A DNA stretch of 64,000 bases. It comes from CAWCCP01 sp963701245 (lineage in GTDB: Bacteria > Patescibacteriota > Saccharimonadia > Saccharimonadales > UBA4665). Positions 50,365-60,052 of this stretch are shown here, piece after piece. Position numbers and translations under genes: made by a program. The notes under the pieces were generated by a model. It made no database searches. It had not been told where the DNA came from and saw only the letters and a program-made list of their open reading frames with translations. Every line of letters starts with the position of its first letter. Position 1 is the stretch's first letter. The stretch spans positions 62,001 through 126,000 of the forward strand of contig OY969576.1 of NCBI GenBank assembly GCA_963701245.1, given 5' to 3'.

Positions 50365-51903
50365 CTATTTCCGGTAGAGCGAATGGTTTTTAATCCAGCC
50401 ATGCGCACTACGGGTAATTTCCTGGTTTCCATTGCGCTTTAGTTCATCCGTTAATTGACCATAGGGCAGCAAGGTGAAACCAAAAATACTTCCCTGGCCT
50501 TCTTTACTTCGGACCCACAGGTTGCCTCCGTGAGCAGTGACAATCGCCTTACTTAAGTACAAACCAAGTCCAGTGCCCCCAATCTGGGCACGGTTTCGAT
50601 GGTCACGGTAGAATTTGGTAAATAAATTGGACAAAATGCTGGTCGATATACCGAGACCGAAGTCTTCAACAGTTGTTTCTACTAAGCCGCCGCTGGTGAG
50701 GTGGGCATCTATTTTAATAAGCTTTGACTCACCACTGTACTTCAGGGCGTTATCGATAAGATTGGTGACAACCTCGCCAATACTCAGTCTATCAACCCCA
50801 ACCGGTGGTAAATCGGCTGCGATATGGCACTCCAAGGAAATGCCCTGGACTTTTGCCCGTAGCCTCAAACCCTCGAGGGTGCTATTCAAAATGGTCGGCC
50901 AGTCGCCCGATTGTAGCGTAAGTTCCAGCTGATCATTATCGACCCTGGCAACGTTCAGGATGTTATTCACAAAGGCGGTCAATTGTTGAGTGGTACTCTT
51001 CAGCTTTAGGAGAAAGTCTTCCAGTTCGGGGCTGAGTTTGCCGCTAAGCTCATCTTCCATAACTTCAACGTAGCCACGAAGCAAGGTAAGAGGTGTTCTC
51101 AGTTCGTGGACGCTGAGCGCGATAAAACTAATGGCTTGGTCATCCTGACTATACTGTTTGGTGTGATCAAACAATAACAGCATAGTCGTAATCTTCTGTT
51201 CATTGCCTCTGTTGTAGTAGGCGGCTAAATCAAATAACAGCGTCGGATGATTATCACGAATATTGAGTCGCACTCGCTCCCAATTCATCCGAGCGGTTGC
51301 TTTATGTTCTTTGACATCCTTGAGCCATTTGTCGAGAGTATCTTCGCTCGGGAATGACATGTCGAGTACCATATAGACGTTTTTGCCGATGAGTTCTTTT
51401 GACTCAATACCGATATACTTGGCGGCGTTCTCATTAACATAGGTAATAGTTTCGGTGTCATCTAATACAAACAATGGTATTGGTAAATTCTGGGCAATAA
51501 AATTACGTTTAAGCTCTAAGCTTTCTTGGTGTGTCATGGCTGCGGTTTGCTCAGCGATATCGGTGAGCTGATAGATTTGAGCGGCGAGACTACTAACCAG
51601 CTCTCTGCCAACTTCAAGTTCGTCTATTTTCGGTGCGGCAATACCATGCTGATTAGGGCTCAGATGAAGAATTATTTGCCATAGGGCCGTCACCGGTTGA
51701 ATAATATAGCCGCTCAAAAATTTTGCCACTACAAAAACAAAGATAAAGCCTGTACCGAGGGCAATAAGTGTAATGACTCGTATCGGTACATTCCAGTACT
51801 CTATACCGGCCCAGAGTAGACCGAGGACAACCACGTTCTCGATGATGAAGAAGCAACAAATTAAGGTGAGAATGGTGCGACGTAGTTGTTGCAAATGATC
51901 CAT
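50365..51903 (-). CDS. Membrane-bound PAS-histidine kinase
   Basis: 512 residues: two membrane helices (about 8-30 and 43-65), a linker, a PAS domain (about 130-245, LPIPLFVLDDTETITYVNENAAKYIG), DHp with His in LSVHELRTPLTLL near 264-276, and an ATPase domain with NLIDNALKYSG (N-box), DFGLGIS and GGTGLGLYLSKAI. All catalytic boxes are intact. The small outer loop suggests it senses the membrane or acts through the PAS domain. It lies between a DUF3048 gene (12 bases upstream) and its regulator. Confidence 0.92.
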   Translation of the reverse strand: MDHLQQLRRTILTLICCFFIIENVVVLGLLWAGIEYWNVPIRVITLIALGTGFIFVFVVAKFLSGYIIQPVTALWQIILHLSPNQHGIAAPKIDELEVGRELVSSLAAQIYQLTDIAEQTAAMTHQESLELKRNFIAQNLPIPLFVLDDTETITYVNENAAKYIGIESKELIGKNVYMVLDMSFPSEDTLDKWLKDVKEHKATARMNWERVRLNIRDNHPTLLFDLAAYYNRGNEQKITTMLLLFDHTKQYSQDDQAISFIALSVHELRTPLTLLRGYVEVMEDELSGKLSPELEDFLLKLKSTTQQLTAFVNNILNVARVDNDQLELTLQSGDWPTILNSTLEGLRLRAKVQGISLECHIAADLPPVGVDRLSIGEVVTNLIDNALKYSGESKLIKIDAHLTSGGLVETTVEDFGLGISTSILSNLFTKFYRDHRNRAQIGGTGLGLYLSKAIVTAHGGNLWVRSKEGQGSIFGFTLLPYGQLTDELKRNGNQEITRSAHGWIKNHSLYRK

Positions 51904-51915
51904 AAGAAGGGCTCT

Positions 51916-53199
51916 TTAGGTCGAATAACTGACGCCAGAAGTGCTGGCGATGGCGGTTAACCAGGTCTGTCCGGCATTGAGTTTGATAGGTGCACCGCTT
52001 GCATTGGTAAACGTAATTTGGGAGGTATTGCTGCTTTTGGTCCAAGTGCCTGTGGTGACGGTGCCGTCTTGAAAAACATACACCGGCCCGCTGCCAATAA
52101 CCTGATATTCGCTGTAGTAGGCATCGGAGCTGTCCAGTGCACCATTCGATTCCGGAATGACCATAGCGATGACTACTTTCGGTTGCAATTGCAAGTTGGT
52201 ATTTGCATCAAACTGAGGAGCCCCGCCCTCGCTTCGATAGTAACTATTTGTTGCGGAGTTGTATTCGTACAACACGTTATAGTCTGCGCTTGACAGGGTG
52301 AGTCCAATAATCGTTGCATTCGGCGTTTTAGATGGAGAATCTGGTTTTCTTGGAAACGGTGTAAAAGTCGAGCTAGTGTAGCCTTTGCTGACTTCCAGTG
52401 CGGTGAGTGTCGGTATGCCGGTATACACATTATGCGGGGCTTCCCGAGTTGTAATCCGATGGTAGGAGCTGCCATTATAAAATTCATCTAGATCACGGAC
52501 GCCCCAGGTTTTGAGGTCGGCTAGGCCATCTGGGCTGCCACCAACGTGTGCAATGCCCGCATCGAAGCCGAGTGCCCACTGTTCATAATAGGGACGAACA
52601 CTTCGAATAGGTCCAACATTGGTTGGTGCCGTGTCCTGGTACAGTGCCATAAACCGAGTAATACCACCTTCGGCCAAAGCTTCAAAGACAACGGATGCTG
52701 ATCCGAGACCAGACTGTGGTCTGGCAAAAGTGCTATTTTCAATCATGACACCAGTAACGGGGTTTTTATTATCGACCGGGTTGACTGGCAAACCGCTCAA
52801 TTCCGATGGAACGGTAGACACCATCGGCGTCGATATTGCGGGCTGAGTCACAGTAATTTTCGCTGCAATGTGTGATCCTTTTGGCGCAGGACGCGTGAGA
52901 TACCAACCTGCGACTCCGCCGCCAACAAGAACAATAAGAACTCCAATGATAATACCGAGGGCTTTTTTGTTGAGCTTATGATGTTCTTTGTCGTCGCTTG
53001 ACGTTATTTGTGGCGTACCCTGGGCGATTGCATTCGATGACGGAGTCGGATCCAGCGTACTACTAGCAGGGCTTAGTTCGCTCGCTATGTCGGTTGGAGT
53101 CAAATAGGTGGTATTTGTGTTTGAGTCTTTACTGGGCTGGTTTTGAGTAGCTGGTAGAGACTTGCCAGGCCGATTGACTGGCCTAAAGTCATCAATCAT
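51916..53199 (-). CDS. DUF3048 (YerB-like) extracytoplasmic protein
   Basis: 427 residues: a disordered Pro/Ser/Thr-rich cytoplasmic start, a membrane helix (about 84-103, ALGIIIGVLIVLVGGGVAGW), and a DUF3048 domain outside (about 150-425) with PVTGVMIENS, GLGSASVVFEALAEGGITRFMALY and VGPIRSVRPYYEQWAL. YerB-type proteins are envelope proteins of unknown function. Its place directly before a membrane kinase and regulator suggests an envelope-sensing unit. TACAAT lies 6 bases before the ATG (complement of 53206-53211). Confidence 0.85.
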   Translation of the reverse strand: MIDDFRPVNRPGKSLPATQNQPSKDSNTNTTYLTPTDIASELSPASSTLDPTPSSNAIAQGTPQITSSDDKEHHKLNKKALGIIIGVLIVLVGGGVAGWYLTRPAPKGSHIAAKITVTQPAISTPMVSTVPSELSGLPVNPVDNKNPVTGVMIENSTFARPQSGLGSASVVFEALAEGGITRFMALYQDTAPTNVGPIRSVRPYYEQWALGFDAGIAHVGGSPDGLADLKTWGVRDLDEFYNGSSYHRITTREAPHNVYTGIPTLTALEVSKGYTSSTFTPFPRKPDSPSKTPNATIIGLTLSSADYNVLYEYNSATNSYYRSEGGAPQFDANTNLQLQPKVVIAMVIPESNGALDSSDAYYSEYQVIGSGPVYVFQDGTVTTGTWTKSSNTSQITFTNASGAPIKLNAGQTWLTAIASTSGVSYST

Positions 53200-53205
53200 G
53201 TCTCC

Positions 53206-53211
53206 ATTGTA
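53206..53211 (-). promoter_or_regulatory. -10 element of the DUF3048-kinase-regulator operon
   Basis: TACAAT, 6 bases before the start; the GGAG within that spacer is too near the ATG for a normal Shine-Dalgarno. Confidence 0.5.
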
Positions 53212-53243
53212 GCAATGGTTATGCTAATCTGCCTAGCCTATAG

Positions 53244-54689
53244 TCACTGGATGCTCTTGGAAACATAGTCTAAAAATGTTTGTAAGCGCCGCAGACTACG
53301 ATCTTTACCGAGGACGTGAAGCGTATCGACCAAGCCTGGACTGGAGGGCGCATTGGTCGTGGCAATGCGAATGAGACTAAATAGTACAACTGGTTTTTGC
53401 TGGGTCTGTTGTAGAAGCTCATTTAATGTAGTCGTGAGATCGTCTATTGTGAAGGTGCTTTCGTTGAGGCTCGCTTGAGTTTGTGTAAGTAGGGCGAGTA
53501 GCTCATCGGTACTGAGTTTAGACAGTTGTTTGTGATTAGTGATAAGAGAAAAATCAACAGGTAAATCAGTAAAGAAGAAGCTAGTGAGATCTGGTAACTC
53601 TGACAAATACTTCAGTCGCTCCTGTACAAGCCCGAGCACCTGCTTTTTATATTCTTCACTTGCTGACTCGGCCACCGTGGGCCAGTAGCCGCGAGATCGA
53701 CTATAGAAGTCATCGAGCGAGAGTTCACGAATATGAGCGCCGTCCATCCAAATAAGACGCTGTTCGTCAAAGCGGGCACCAGAGGTTTGGACACGATCTA
53801 AGTTGAAAGTATCAATCAGGTTTTGTACAGAAAACAGTTCTTGTTCAGTGCCGTCATTCCAGCCAAGTGAGGCAATAAAGTTCAACAACGCTTCGGGTAA
53901 GTACCCTTCCCTCAGATACTCGAGAACATCCTTCGCCCCATCACGTTTGGAGAGCTTTTTTTTGCCGTCCGGACCGAGTATATGCGGTAATGTAGCCATC
54001 AATGGTGCACTCATATGGAACGCTTCATATAAATTAAGATAATTCGGAATACTAGCTAAAAACTCTTGTCCACGAATGACATGGGTGACTTTCATTTCAT
54101 GGTCATCAACAATATGGGCGAAGTTATAGGTTGGATAGCCATCGGATTTGATGAGGATGAAATCATCAATCATCTCTTCGCCGGTGGCGAGTTTTCCCAT
54201 AACTTCATCGTTACGCTCATAGGCTTTTGGCTCGCTTTTGAATCGTAGAGGCCTAGTGCTATCCCAAACTGGTGGATTAGTCGGCCGGTGATTACGGTAC
54301 AAAAATGGCTGACGGTGAGCAACCGCCGTTTCACGAAACTGCTGCAGTTCTTCAGGTGAATAGGGATCGGCGTAAGCGCGACCGTCGGCTATTAACCGTT
54401 CAGCCCACTGTTTGTATATCGTAAGTCTCTCACTTTGGCGATAGGGTCCATAGGGACCACCTTTGTCGGGACCTTCATCATAGGAAAGCCCAAGCTCATT
54501 GAGGCTTTTTATAATGTGTGCTTCTGCGCCAGACACTTCCCGAGCTTTGTCGGTATCTTCAATGCGTAAGATAAATGCACCACCTGATTGTCGGGCAACC
54601 AACCAAGCATAGAGTGCGGTCCTTATGCCGCCGACATGCATAAAACCGGTTGGACTTGGAGCAAAACGAGTTCTCACTGGCGTAGTCAT
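53244..54689 (-). CDS. gltX: Glutamate--tRNA ligase
   Basis: Class I synthetase charging tRNA-Glu, 481 residues. FAPSPTGFMHVGG (HIGH region) near 8-20, RIEDTD near 42, GPYRQSERL near 80, HVIRGQEFLASIPN near 200-213, KKLSKRDGAKD (KMSKS region) near 245. The C-terminal helical domain is normal length. It may charge both Glu and Gln tRNAs if no GlnRS exists, which cannot be judged here. TATACT lies about 9 bases before the ATG. Confidence 0.95.
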   Translation of the reverse strand: MTTPVRTRFAPSPTGFMHVGGIRTALYAWLVARQSGGAFILRIEDTDKAREVSGAEAHIIKSLNELGLSYDEGPDKGGPYGPYRQSERLTIYKQWAERLIADGRAYADPYSPEELQQFRETAVAHRQPFLYRNHRPTNPPVWDSTRPLRFKSEPKAYERNDEVMGKLATGEEMIDDFILIKSDGYPTYNFAHIVDDHEMKVTHVIRGQEFLASIPNYLNLYEAFHMSAPLMATLPHILGPDGKKKLSKRDGAKDVLEYLREGYLPEALLNFIASLGWNDGTEQELFSVQNLIDTFNLDRVQTSGARFDEQRLIWMDGAHIRELSLDDFYSRSRGYWPTVAESASEEYKKQVLGLVQERLKYLSELPDLTSFFFTDLPVDFSLITNHKQLSKLSTDELLALLTQTQASLNESTFTIDDLTTTLNELLQQTQQKPVVLFSLIRIATTNAPSSPGLVDTLHVLGKDRSLRRLQTFLDYVSKSIQ

Positions 54690-54730
54690 GCTAGGTATAG
54701 TATAAGATAATCGCTAGCGAAGAAATATTT

Positions 54731-55915
54731 TTAAAAAGAAGCGGCTATTTGAAGTAAGTCAGTATCAGTTAAATTACCACCACTAGTAATCGTATACCAC
54801 ACGCCGCCGTTCACCCAGGTCGCATTCCCTTGCCCATACAAATAGACAATTCTGCCGCCATCGTCTTCCGTTTGGTAGTACTTTGTCACTTGGGTGACAA
54901 ACATGTCTCTTAGGGTTGCACTATCCCAAGCTGATGGTCTTTCTATAATTTCATAAGAACCGGAAAGATTGTTTGGCTGGTTATACTCGAGTGATACCTG
55001 ACGAACGCTTGATCCGACGCTTGCGAGATTATAGCTGCCTAGCGCAGCTGTCGGTAGACCGGCCGAAAATCCAGCTTTTGAGGAAGCCAGATCAACTTTA
55101 ATGTTGGACATATTCGCATGAATCAAGAAACCAGTAAGAACGACAAACAACACGACGACCGATCCGACTCCGACGATACGTCGGGTATGTCGACCGTAAC
55201 GACCTCGACTTGGCCGATACGGTGGTTGTTCGTGCGTTGTTGCCCTTGCTACAGCTCGTTCTAGCATATCGGCTGTTGAGCGAGACCTGACAGGAGCTCT
55301 CATGGCTGGTCTTGGCACCACCGCTCGCGGGAGACTGATCATTTGCGGTCGATCAGGTGTGAGTGGCGTATCAGAATAACTATAGTGGGTGATCAATCGG
55401 CTGTGGCGGACACCATGAGCGTGCTTTAAGCGATTATCGTCAATTTGTTCAGCGGATAGTTTCGGGGCAATAAAATGCGACTGAGGCACGGTTGTTGCCT
55501 TAACGTGGCCGTGGGCCTTCAAGTGATTCGGATAGCCTGGTTTCGGTTTTTGCACCGATTGACGCATAAGAGTCGTCGAACTTTCTGTTTTATGATGAAT
55601 AATTGTGGCCATTGGATGTCTCGAGACATCGTTAATGCCACCCGAGGAACGTTTTGCCGGTTCATCATGCGCGACTTTTTTCTCTAGTTCGTCAGATGGT
55701 TTTATGTCACGTTTGAGTTGTACGCTTTTTGGTTTTTGCTTGGTACTGGCAACCGATTTTACTTCGCGTATAGTCGGTGACGGTTTCTCCGGATCGTGGG
55801 GAATATTCAGCAAATCACCCGTTTCCGAATCATAATGACGGCCGTTTAGTTTTACTATGTTTGTGTTTTTGGTCACGATTCCTAACCTTGTCGAACGTGT
55901 TGGCGATTTATACAC
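54731..55915 (-). CDS. Membrane-anchored protein with long disordered N-terminus
   Basis: Up to 394 residues; GTG 55915 or GTG 55876 may be the start. The first 230 residues are polar, rich in Lys, Pro, His, Ser and Arg and probably disordered in the cytoplasm. One membrane helix (about 243-265, RIVGVGSVVVLFVVLTGFLI) is followed by a 130-residue outer domain with YNLASVGSSVRQVSLEYNQP and GRIVYLYGQGNATWVNGGVWYTI, like the small DUF4367-type domain. The shape matches proteins common in Saccharibacteria; function unknown. Confidence 0.6.
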   Translation of the reverse strand: MYKSPTRSTRLGIVTKNTNIVKLNGRHYDSETGDLLNIPHDPEKPSPTIREVKSVASTKQKPKSVQLKRDIKPSDELEKKVAHDEPAKRSSGGINDVSRHPMATIIHHKTESSTTLMRQSVQKPKPGYPNHLKAHGHVKATTVPQSHFIAPKLSAEQIDDNRLKHAHGVRHSRLITHYSYSDTPLTPDRPQMISLPRAVVPRPAMRAPVRSRSTADMLERAVARATTHEQPPYRPSRGRYGRHTRRIVGVGSVVVLFVVLTGFLIHANMSNIKVDLASSKAGFSAGLPTAALGSYNLASVGSSVRQVSLEYNQPNNLSGSYEIIERPSAWDSATLRDMFVTQVTKYYQTEDDGGRIVYLYGQGNATWVNGGVWYTITSGGNLTDTDLLQIAASF

Positions 55916-55977
55916 ATCTTAAACCCTCTTGTGGTTCACTGCAAGTAGTTTCATAATAGCTAGCCGAGGTTGATAAT

Positions 55978-56081
55978 TTACAGCAAACTGTAAGGGATGC
56001 TTGTAATCCTATTGTTTAGGAGTGTGTTCTCCTAAAATGTAACACTGCTTACATAGGTACTCGAAAGTATCGAGTGTTTTT
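55978..56081 (+). promoter_or_regulatory. Three consecutive hairpins upstream of the PEGA gene
   Basis: TTACAG-CAAA-CTGTAA (55978-55993), TTTAGGAG-loop-CTCCTAAA (about 56020-56040), and ACTCGA-AAGTA-TCGAGT followed by GTTTTT (56059-56081). The last has the form of a weak terminator pointing toward the PEGA gene, whose start is 65 bases on. Together they could be a leader with early termination. Confidence 0.4.
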
Positions 56082-56145
56082 CCATATAGGTTAGTGATTA
56101 GAAGTAACTACTAGATCCGTTTTCGGATAGTAAAGGTAGCAATCG

Positions 56146-57624
56146 ATGGATTTCGTAGATCCAAAAAAACAGCTTAGACAGCGCATTATCTTGTTCGTAG
56201 GATATGTGCTTATTGCGGTAGCCATACTAATCGCGACCACTATCTTATTATATGAAGCCGATGGTTTTGGGTTTGGTAAAAACGGTACCATCATACAGAA
56301 CGGTCTTGTGTTTCTTTCGTCGCAGCCAAACCCGGCAAAAATTTACTTAAATAACCAGCTCTATAAGTCGACAACAAATACCCGCCTGTTTCTGCCATCC
56401 GGAGTCTATAACGTGACCTTAAAACGGAATGGCTATCGGAATTGGAATCGGACTATCGCACTCGATGGTGGAGTCGTCATGCATTTTGATTATCCAATCT
56501 TATTCCCGGTAAAGCTCAAAACCACTAAAATTGAGAACTATACCGCTTCCCCGCCGCTTGTTACGCAAAGTCCTGATCGGCGCTGGGTATTGGTCGAAGA
56601 ACCCGGTTCTGCGGGTAACTTCGAGCTGTTTGATTTGAGTACACCCAAACCGAAAATGACAACTTTCAGTTTACCGAGTTCCATTGTCAGTCAGGCTACT
56701 TCGACTGAAAGCTGGCAGTTGGAAGAGTGGGCAGATGATAATTCCCATGTTGTCTTACAGCATGTTTTTGATGGCAAATTGGAATACATTTTAGTCGATA
56801 CCCAGAACCCATCCCAGTCAATAAATCTTAATAACACCTTGAATGCGAATCCGTCGAAATTGACGCTCAATAATAAAAAGTATAATTCCTTCTATCTGTA
56901 TAATGCCGGTGATCAGAGCCTATCAACGGCGTCACTCAGTGCGCCGACGCCAGTGGCCTATTTAACTCATGTGCTTGCCTATCAATCATACGGGAGCAAT
57001 ACCATGCTCTACGTGACTGATGCTGATGCGCCGTCGGGCAAAGCGCTCCTAAAACTCACTGTCGCTGGTCAGAGTTATATCGTTCACAGCTTTCCGGCTG
57101 GCAGTAACTACGTATTAAACTTAACCACCTACTCGGGGACGCTCTACGTCGTTGCCGGGGCGACGAGTGAAAATAAAGTCTATGTCTTTGAAGATCCGAT
57201 CGGCCAACTCAATGCCGCACCGCAGCACGCCGTCGTGCCAGTACAAGTGCTACATGTGCCGGCGCCAAATTATGTAAATTTCTCCGATAACGCCCAGTTC
57301 GTGATGGCTGAAAACGGCACAGATTTTGGTGTCTACGATCTTGAAAATAAGATTGGCTACAACTATTCATCAATTCTGCCGCTCGATGCCCCGCAGGTCC
57401 ATGCCAGTTGGATGGACGGTGATCGGATTATGTATGTGAGCGGAGGAAAACTGGTTATCTTTGATTATGATCACACCAATGCCCAGACGCTGACTACCCA
57501 GAACCCCAGTTACTTACCGGACTTCAATACCAACTACACCTACCTGTATGGTATGGAGCAATCATCGCCAAGCGGGCAGTTTGAGCTTACCCAAACGTCA
57601 ATGCTGACGCCGTCTGATCAGTAG
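56146..57624 (+). CDS. PEGA-domain envelope protein with beta-propeller-like region
   Basis: 492 residues: one membrane helix (about 14-36), then a PEGA domain (about 52-110, FLSSQPNPAKIYLNNQLYKST, FLPSGVYNVTLKRNGYRNW), then about 350 residues of repeating beta units with recurring D-R-R-W/D-N-S-H type turns, like a TolB-style propeller. PEGA proteins sit at the surface in candidate phyla and may bind wall or sugars. It is divergent from the gene before and convergent with the sortase gene (stops 11 bases apart). Confidence 0.82.
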   Translation: MDFVDPKKQLRQRIILFVGYVLIAVAILIATTILLYEADGFGFGKNGTIIQNGLVFLSSQPNPAKIYLNNQLYKSTTNTRLFLPSGVYNVTLKRNGYRNWNRTIALDGGVVMHFDYPILFPVKLKTTKIENYTASPPLVTQSPDRRWVLVEEPGSAGNFELFDLSTPKPKMTTFSLPSSIVSQATSTESWQLEEWADDNSHVVLQHVFDGKLEYILVDTQNPSQSINLNNTLNANPSKLTLNNKKYNSFYLYNAGDQSLSTASLSAPTPVAYLTHVLAYQSYGSNTMLYVTDADAPSGKALLKLTVAGQSYIVHSFPAGSNYVLNLTTYSGTLYVVAGATSENKVYVFEDPIGQLNAAPQHAVVPVQVLHVPAPNYVNFSDNAQFVMAENGTDFGVYDLENKIGYNYSSILPLDAPQVHASWMDGDRIMYVSGGKLVIFDYDHTNAQTLTTQNPSYLPDFNTNYTYLYGMEQSSPSGQFELTQTSMLTPSDQ

Positions 57625-57635
57625 CGTGTACTGTC

Positions 57636-58958
57636 CTAGGGTTGGACTTCTTCAGCTCTCGGTTTGTTGATCCAACGTAGCACAATCAGAAAACCGACGA
57701 TAAGTAGGACAATAATGGTCGACTTGCCGGCGAACGTCTTCGAAAACTTAGTCCAAAGTGTCGGTCCATTACCCGGAAGTTCAGTCGGGGTGGTCGCTGC
57801 TGTGGTGGTTTTCGCCACTGGTTGGGTATCACCAGCTGGATCCGGACTAATTTGCTGACCGACCACAATGAGGCGGTTTAGGCTGGTTCCTGGCGGATCA
57901 CAGGTAATCAGGGTTGCCGTTGCTGTTTGGCCACTGACTGGCCCAAGTACCGCAACATCGCTGGGGTTGACTATGGTTTTAGAGATGACCTTGTAGACGT
58001 ACACTTTATCGTTATAAGTGAGATAAAACGTATCGCCGGGCACCAGCGTATGTAATAGGACAAACGCGAACTTATACTTCCCTTTATTAAAGATATTATT
58101 GGAGCTATGCCCGAAAAATGCAGCATTCCCATCTTCGCCGGGTAATACGGTGGTCGGATAGTGGACGACCCCCTGTTCCAAGTCATTTTCAATATTGGCT
58201 TCGTTGGTAGACGTCTCCGTATAATCGACGGGTATTTCGACATTTATTTTCGGGATAATTACTTCCGGGGTGGTTGTCGGTGCCACGCTGTTGGCCCCGA
58301 CAATAATAGGTGTGGCAGCCGCCACTCGGCTCGGTTGGATAAACGGTGCGATGATAATTTCGTTAAAGAAACTGAAGAGAAAGATGATGATCACGGTGAT
58401 GCCCATACCGAGACCGAAAAGAAGTGACTGAAAATGATGCTTGGCTTTTAAGGTGCCACCGGCGGTTACTTTGTCTTTGATTGCTGCTTGAATATCTTTC
58501 GAACTGCGGGCGTCTCGTAATTTGGATTGGCGTTTCGGCTCCGGACGGTGATGTTGTGGTTGGACAACCTGTTGTTTTAATTGAGAGAGTGCTTGTTGGG
58601 TTGGCGCATGCGGCGATTGCAACGGTTGTTTCAGAATTTGTGATTGGCTGTCGTAAAATTCTTGCCACACTTCGTGCTTTGCTTGGGCGGATAAGTTCTG
58701 ATAATACTCATGCCATTTGTTTTGGATGGTCGCCAGATCGAGCCCCGAATTACTCAATTCCAACATGAACTGTTGATGTTTGGAACGGTGCGCTACCTCC
58801 TCAGCTTCAAGAATTTCGTCTTTGGCAGCGGGTTCCTCGGCATAAATCCGAGCAACCTTCTCGCGTATAAGATTAGCCGCCGTTTTGGCGTCTTGAGCAA
58901 TCTTATCCTCGTCTGATGAGTATTGCGGCTGGCTTGGGTCTGGTGAAATTACAGTCAT
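57636..58958 (-). CDS. Sortase with cytoplasmic N-terminal extension and C-terminal membrane helix
   Basis: 440 residues. The first 170 are charged and helical and should be in the cytoplasm. A membrane helix (about 178-205) leads to the sortase domain: IPKINVEIPV near 240, the active His in AAFFGHSSNN near 283-292, Cys in TLITCDPPGT near 350-359 and Arg in LNRLIVVGQQ. The tail has ELPGNGP, a second membrane helix and RWINKPR, which looks like a sorting signal with Asn in place of Thr. Sortases join surface proteins to the wall; no other substrate is seen in the window. Confidence 0.88.
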   Translation of the reverse strand: MTVISPDPSQPQYSSDEDKIAQDAKTAANLIREKVARIYAEEPAAKDEILEAEEVAHRSKHQQFMLELSNSGLDLATIQNKWHEYYQNLSAQAKHEVWQEFYDSQSQILKQPLQSPHAPTQQALSQLKQQVVQPQHHRPEPKRQSKLRDARSSKDIQAAIKDKVTAGGTLKAKHHFQSLLFGLGMGITVIIIFLFSFFNEIIIAPFIQPSRVAAATPIIVGANSVAPTTTPEVIIPKINVEIPVDYTETSTNEANIENDLEQGVVHYPTTVLPGEDGNAAFFGHSSNNIFNKGKYKFAFVLLHTLVPGDTFYLTYNDKVYVYKVISKTIVNPSDVAVLGPVSGQTATATLITCDPPGTSLNRLIVVGQQISPDPAGDTQPVAKTTTAATTPTELPGNGPTLWTKFSKTFAGKSTIIVLLIVGFLIVLRWINKPRAEEVQP

Positions 58959-59037
58959 GATTAACCAAGAGCTTCTCTAGCTCTGTTCTCCCAAGTATAG
59001 TACAATTACCTCTTGTAACATATGCATAACCTAATTG

Positions 59038-59122
59038 GGGCGAGTGGCGGAATTGGTATACGCGCACGACTCAAAATCGTGTTCCTTACGGATTGAGGGT
59101 TCGATTCCCTCCTCGCCCACCA
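59038..59122 (+). tRNA. tRNA-Leu (anticodon CAA)
   Basis: Acceptor GGGCGAG pairs with CTCGCCC, the anticodon loop is CTCAAAA (CAA, reading UUG), a long variable arm follows as in class II tRNAs, and the T-loop is GGGTTCGATTCCC. CCA is encoded. 85 bases. Confidence 0.95.
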
Positions 59123-59263
59123 GGTATTTAGACATACACTGCCATTCTCTGTGCCCGTACTTGATTCATTAATATGTATATAATAACATAAAATAGATAA
59201 TAGACCAAGGCTAGTTTATAGAATATTTACAAAACTTTAAGTTTAGTTCTAAATAATTACTTT

Positions 59264-60052
59264 TTATGGTACTAACGAGCTGGTAATTGCCTCATATGCT
59301 TGCGTAGGGTTTTGTATCCACCAGACACTTGCTTTTGCGCTAGCGGCAACTCGCCAGGTTAACGGTTCGTGATCAAGCTTCGTCGTACTAAGCTTGTCAT
59401 TGACGCCAATAAATATTGAACCTAAGTGTTCGGTCATTACGTAAAGTTGGTTGGTTTGACAAAAATCATGTAGGCCATCAATTAGGTGCAGGAAATCCAT
59501 ACTAAAGGTAAATGGCAATCGAAAATGTGCGTTTGTGGCGATTTTTTGTAATTGACTAAAACTAATGACCGCCAAGGTCTCCGGTCTGTCAATAAGGTGT
59601 GCTGGCGTCGTCGTAAAGTAATCTGCGGCATCCTTGGTGATGATGAGTTTACCATGGAAGTTGGTCATGATCTTTTCTAAAAGTATTGCCGTTTCACTGT
59701 TGCGAGCCAGATCACCGGCAATCAGCAAGGCATCGGCCCAATCTCCTAGTTCTAAGACGGAATCGAGAGTCGTCTGGGCAAAGCTACCACTCGGCGTGCT
59801 TGGCGCGAACTCACCTGCTTCGAATAGTCGGCCGATGGTTTTCTGTAAACTTTCGGGTAACAAAACCCTGGCCGTGCCGATGCCAGCAGTGATTGCTGAT
59901 TGGTACGCTTCAGCTGTTGCGGCAAATGATTGATTGTTGCCGCCTATTATGCCGAGTTTGCCAGCTTGACTCTTAGTTTCCGGTCGACTCCAAATCAAAT
60001 CGGGATAGAGCGGTTTATCCGGAGTTTGCCGTTGCCAATAACTGTTTTGCAT
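59264..60052 (-). CDS. ADP/ATP-dependent NAD(P)H-hydrate dehydratase-like protein
   Basis: 262 residues of the ribokinase-like YjeF C-terminal (NnrD) fold: GKLGIIGGNNQSFAATAEAYQSAITAGIGTARVLLP is the opening signature, seen in adjoining blocks near 31-66, and DALLIAGDL near 107 is the usual central strand. The classical late NGxGDVL catalytic motif is not obvious, so activity is uncertain. The enzyme normally repairs hydrated NAD(P)H. TATAAT lies 8 bases before the ATG although the region is inside the end of the previous gene. Confidence 0.65.
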   Translation of the reverse strand: MQNSYWQRQTPDKPLYPDLIWSRPETKSQAGKLGIIGGNNQSFAATAEAYQSAITAGIGTARVLLPESLQKTIGRLFEAGEFAPSTPSGSFAQTTLDSVLELGDWADALLIAGDLARNSETAILLEKIMTNFHGKLIITKDAADYFTTTPAHLIDRPETLAVISFSQLQKIATNAHFRLPFTFSMDFLHLIDGLHDFCQTNQLYVMTEHLGSIFIGVNDKLSTTKLDHEPLTWRVAASAKASVWWIQNPTQAYEAITSSLVP

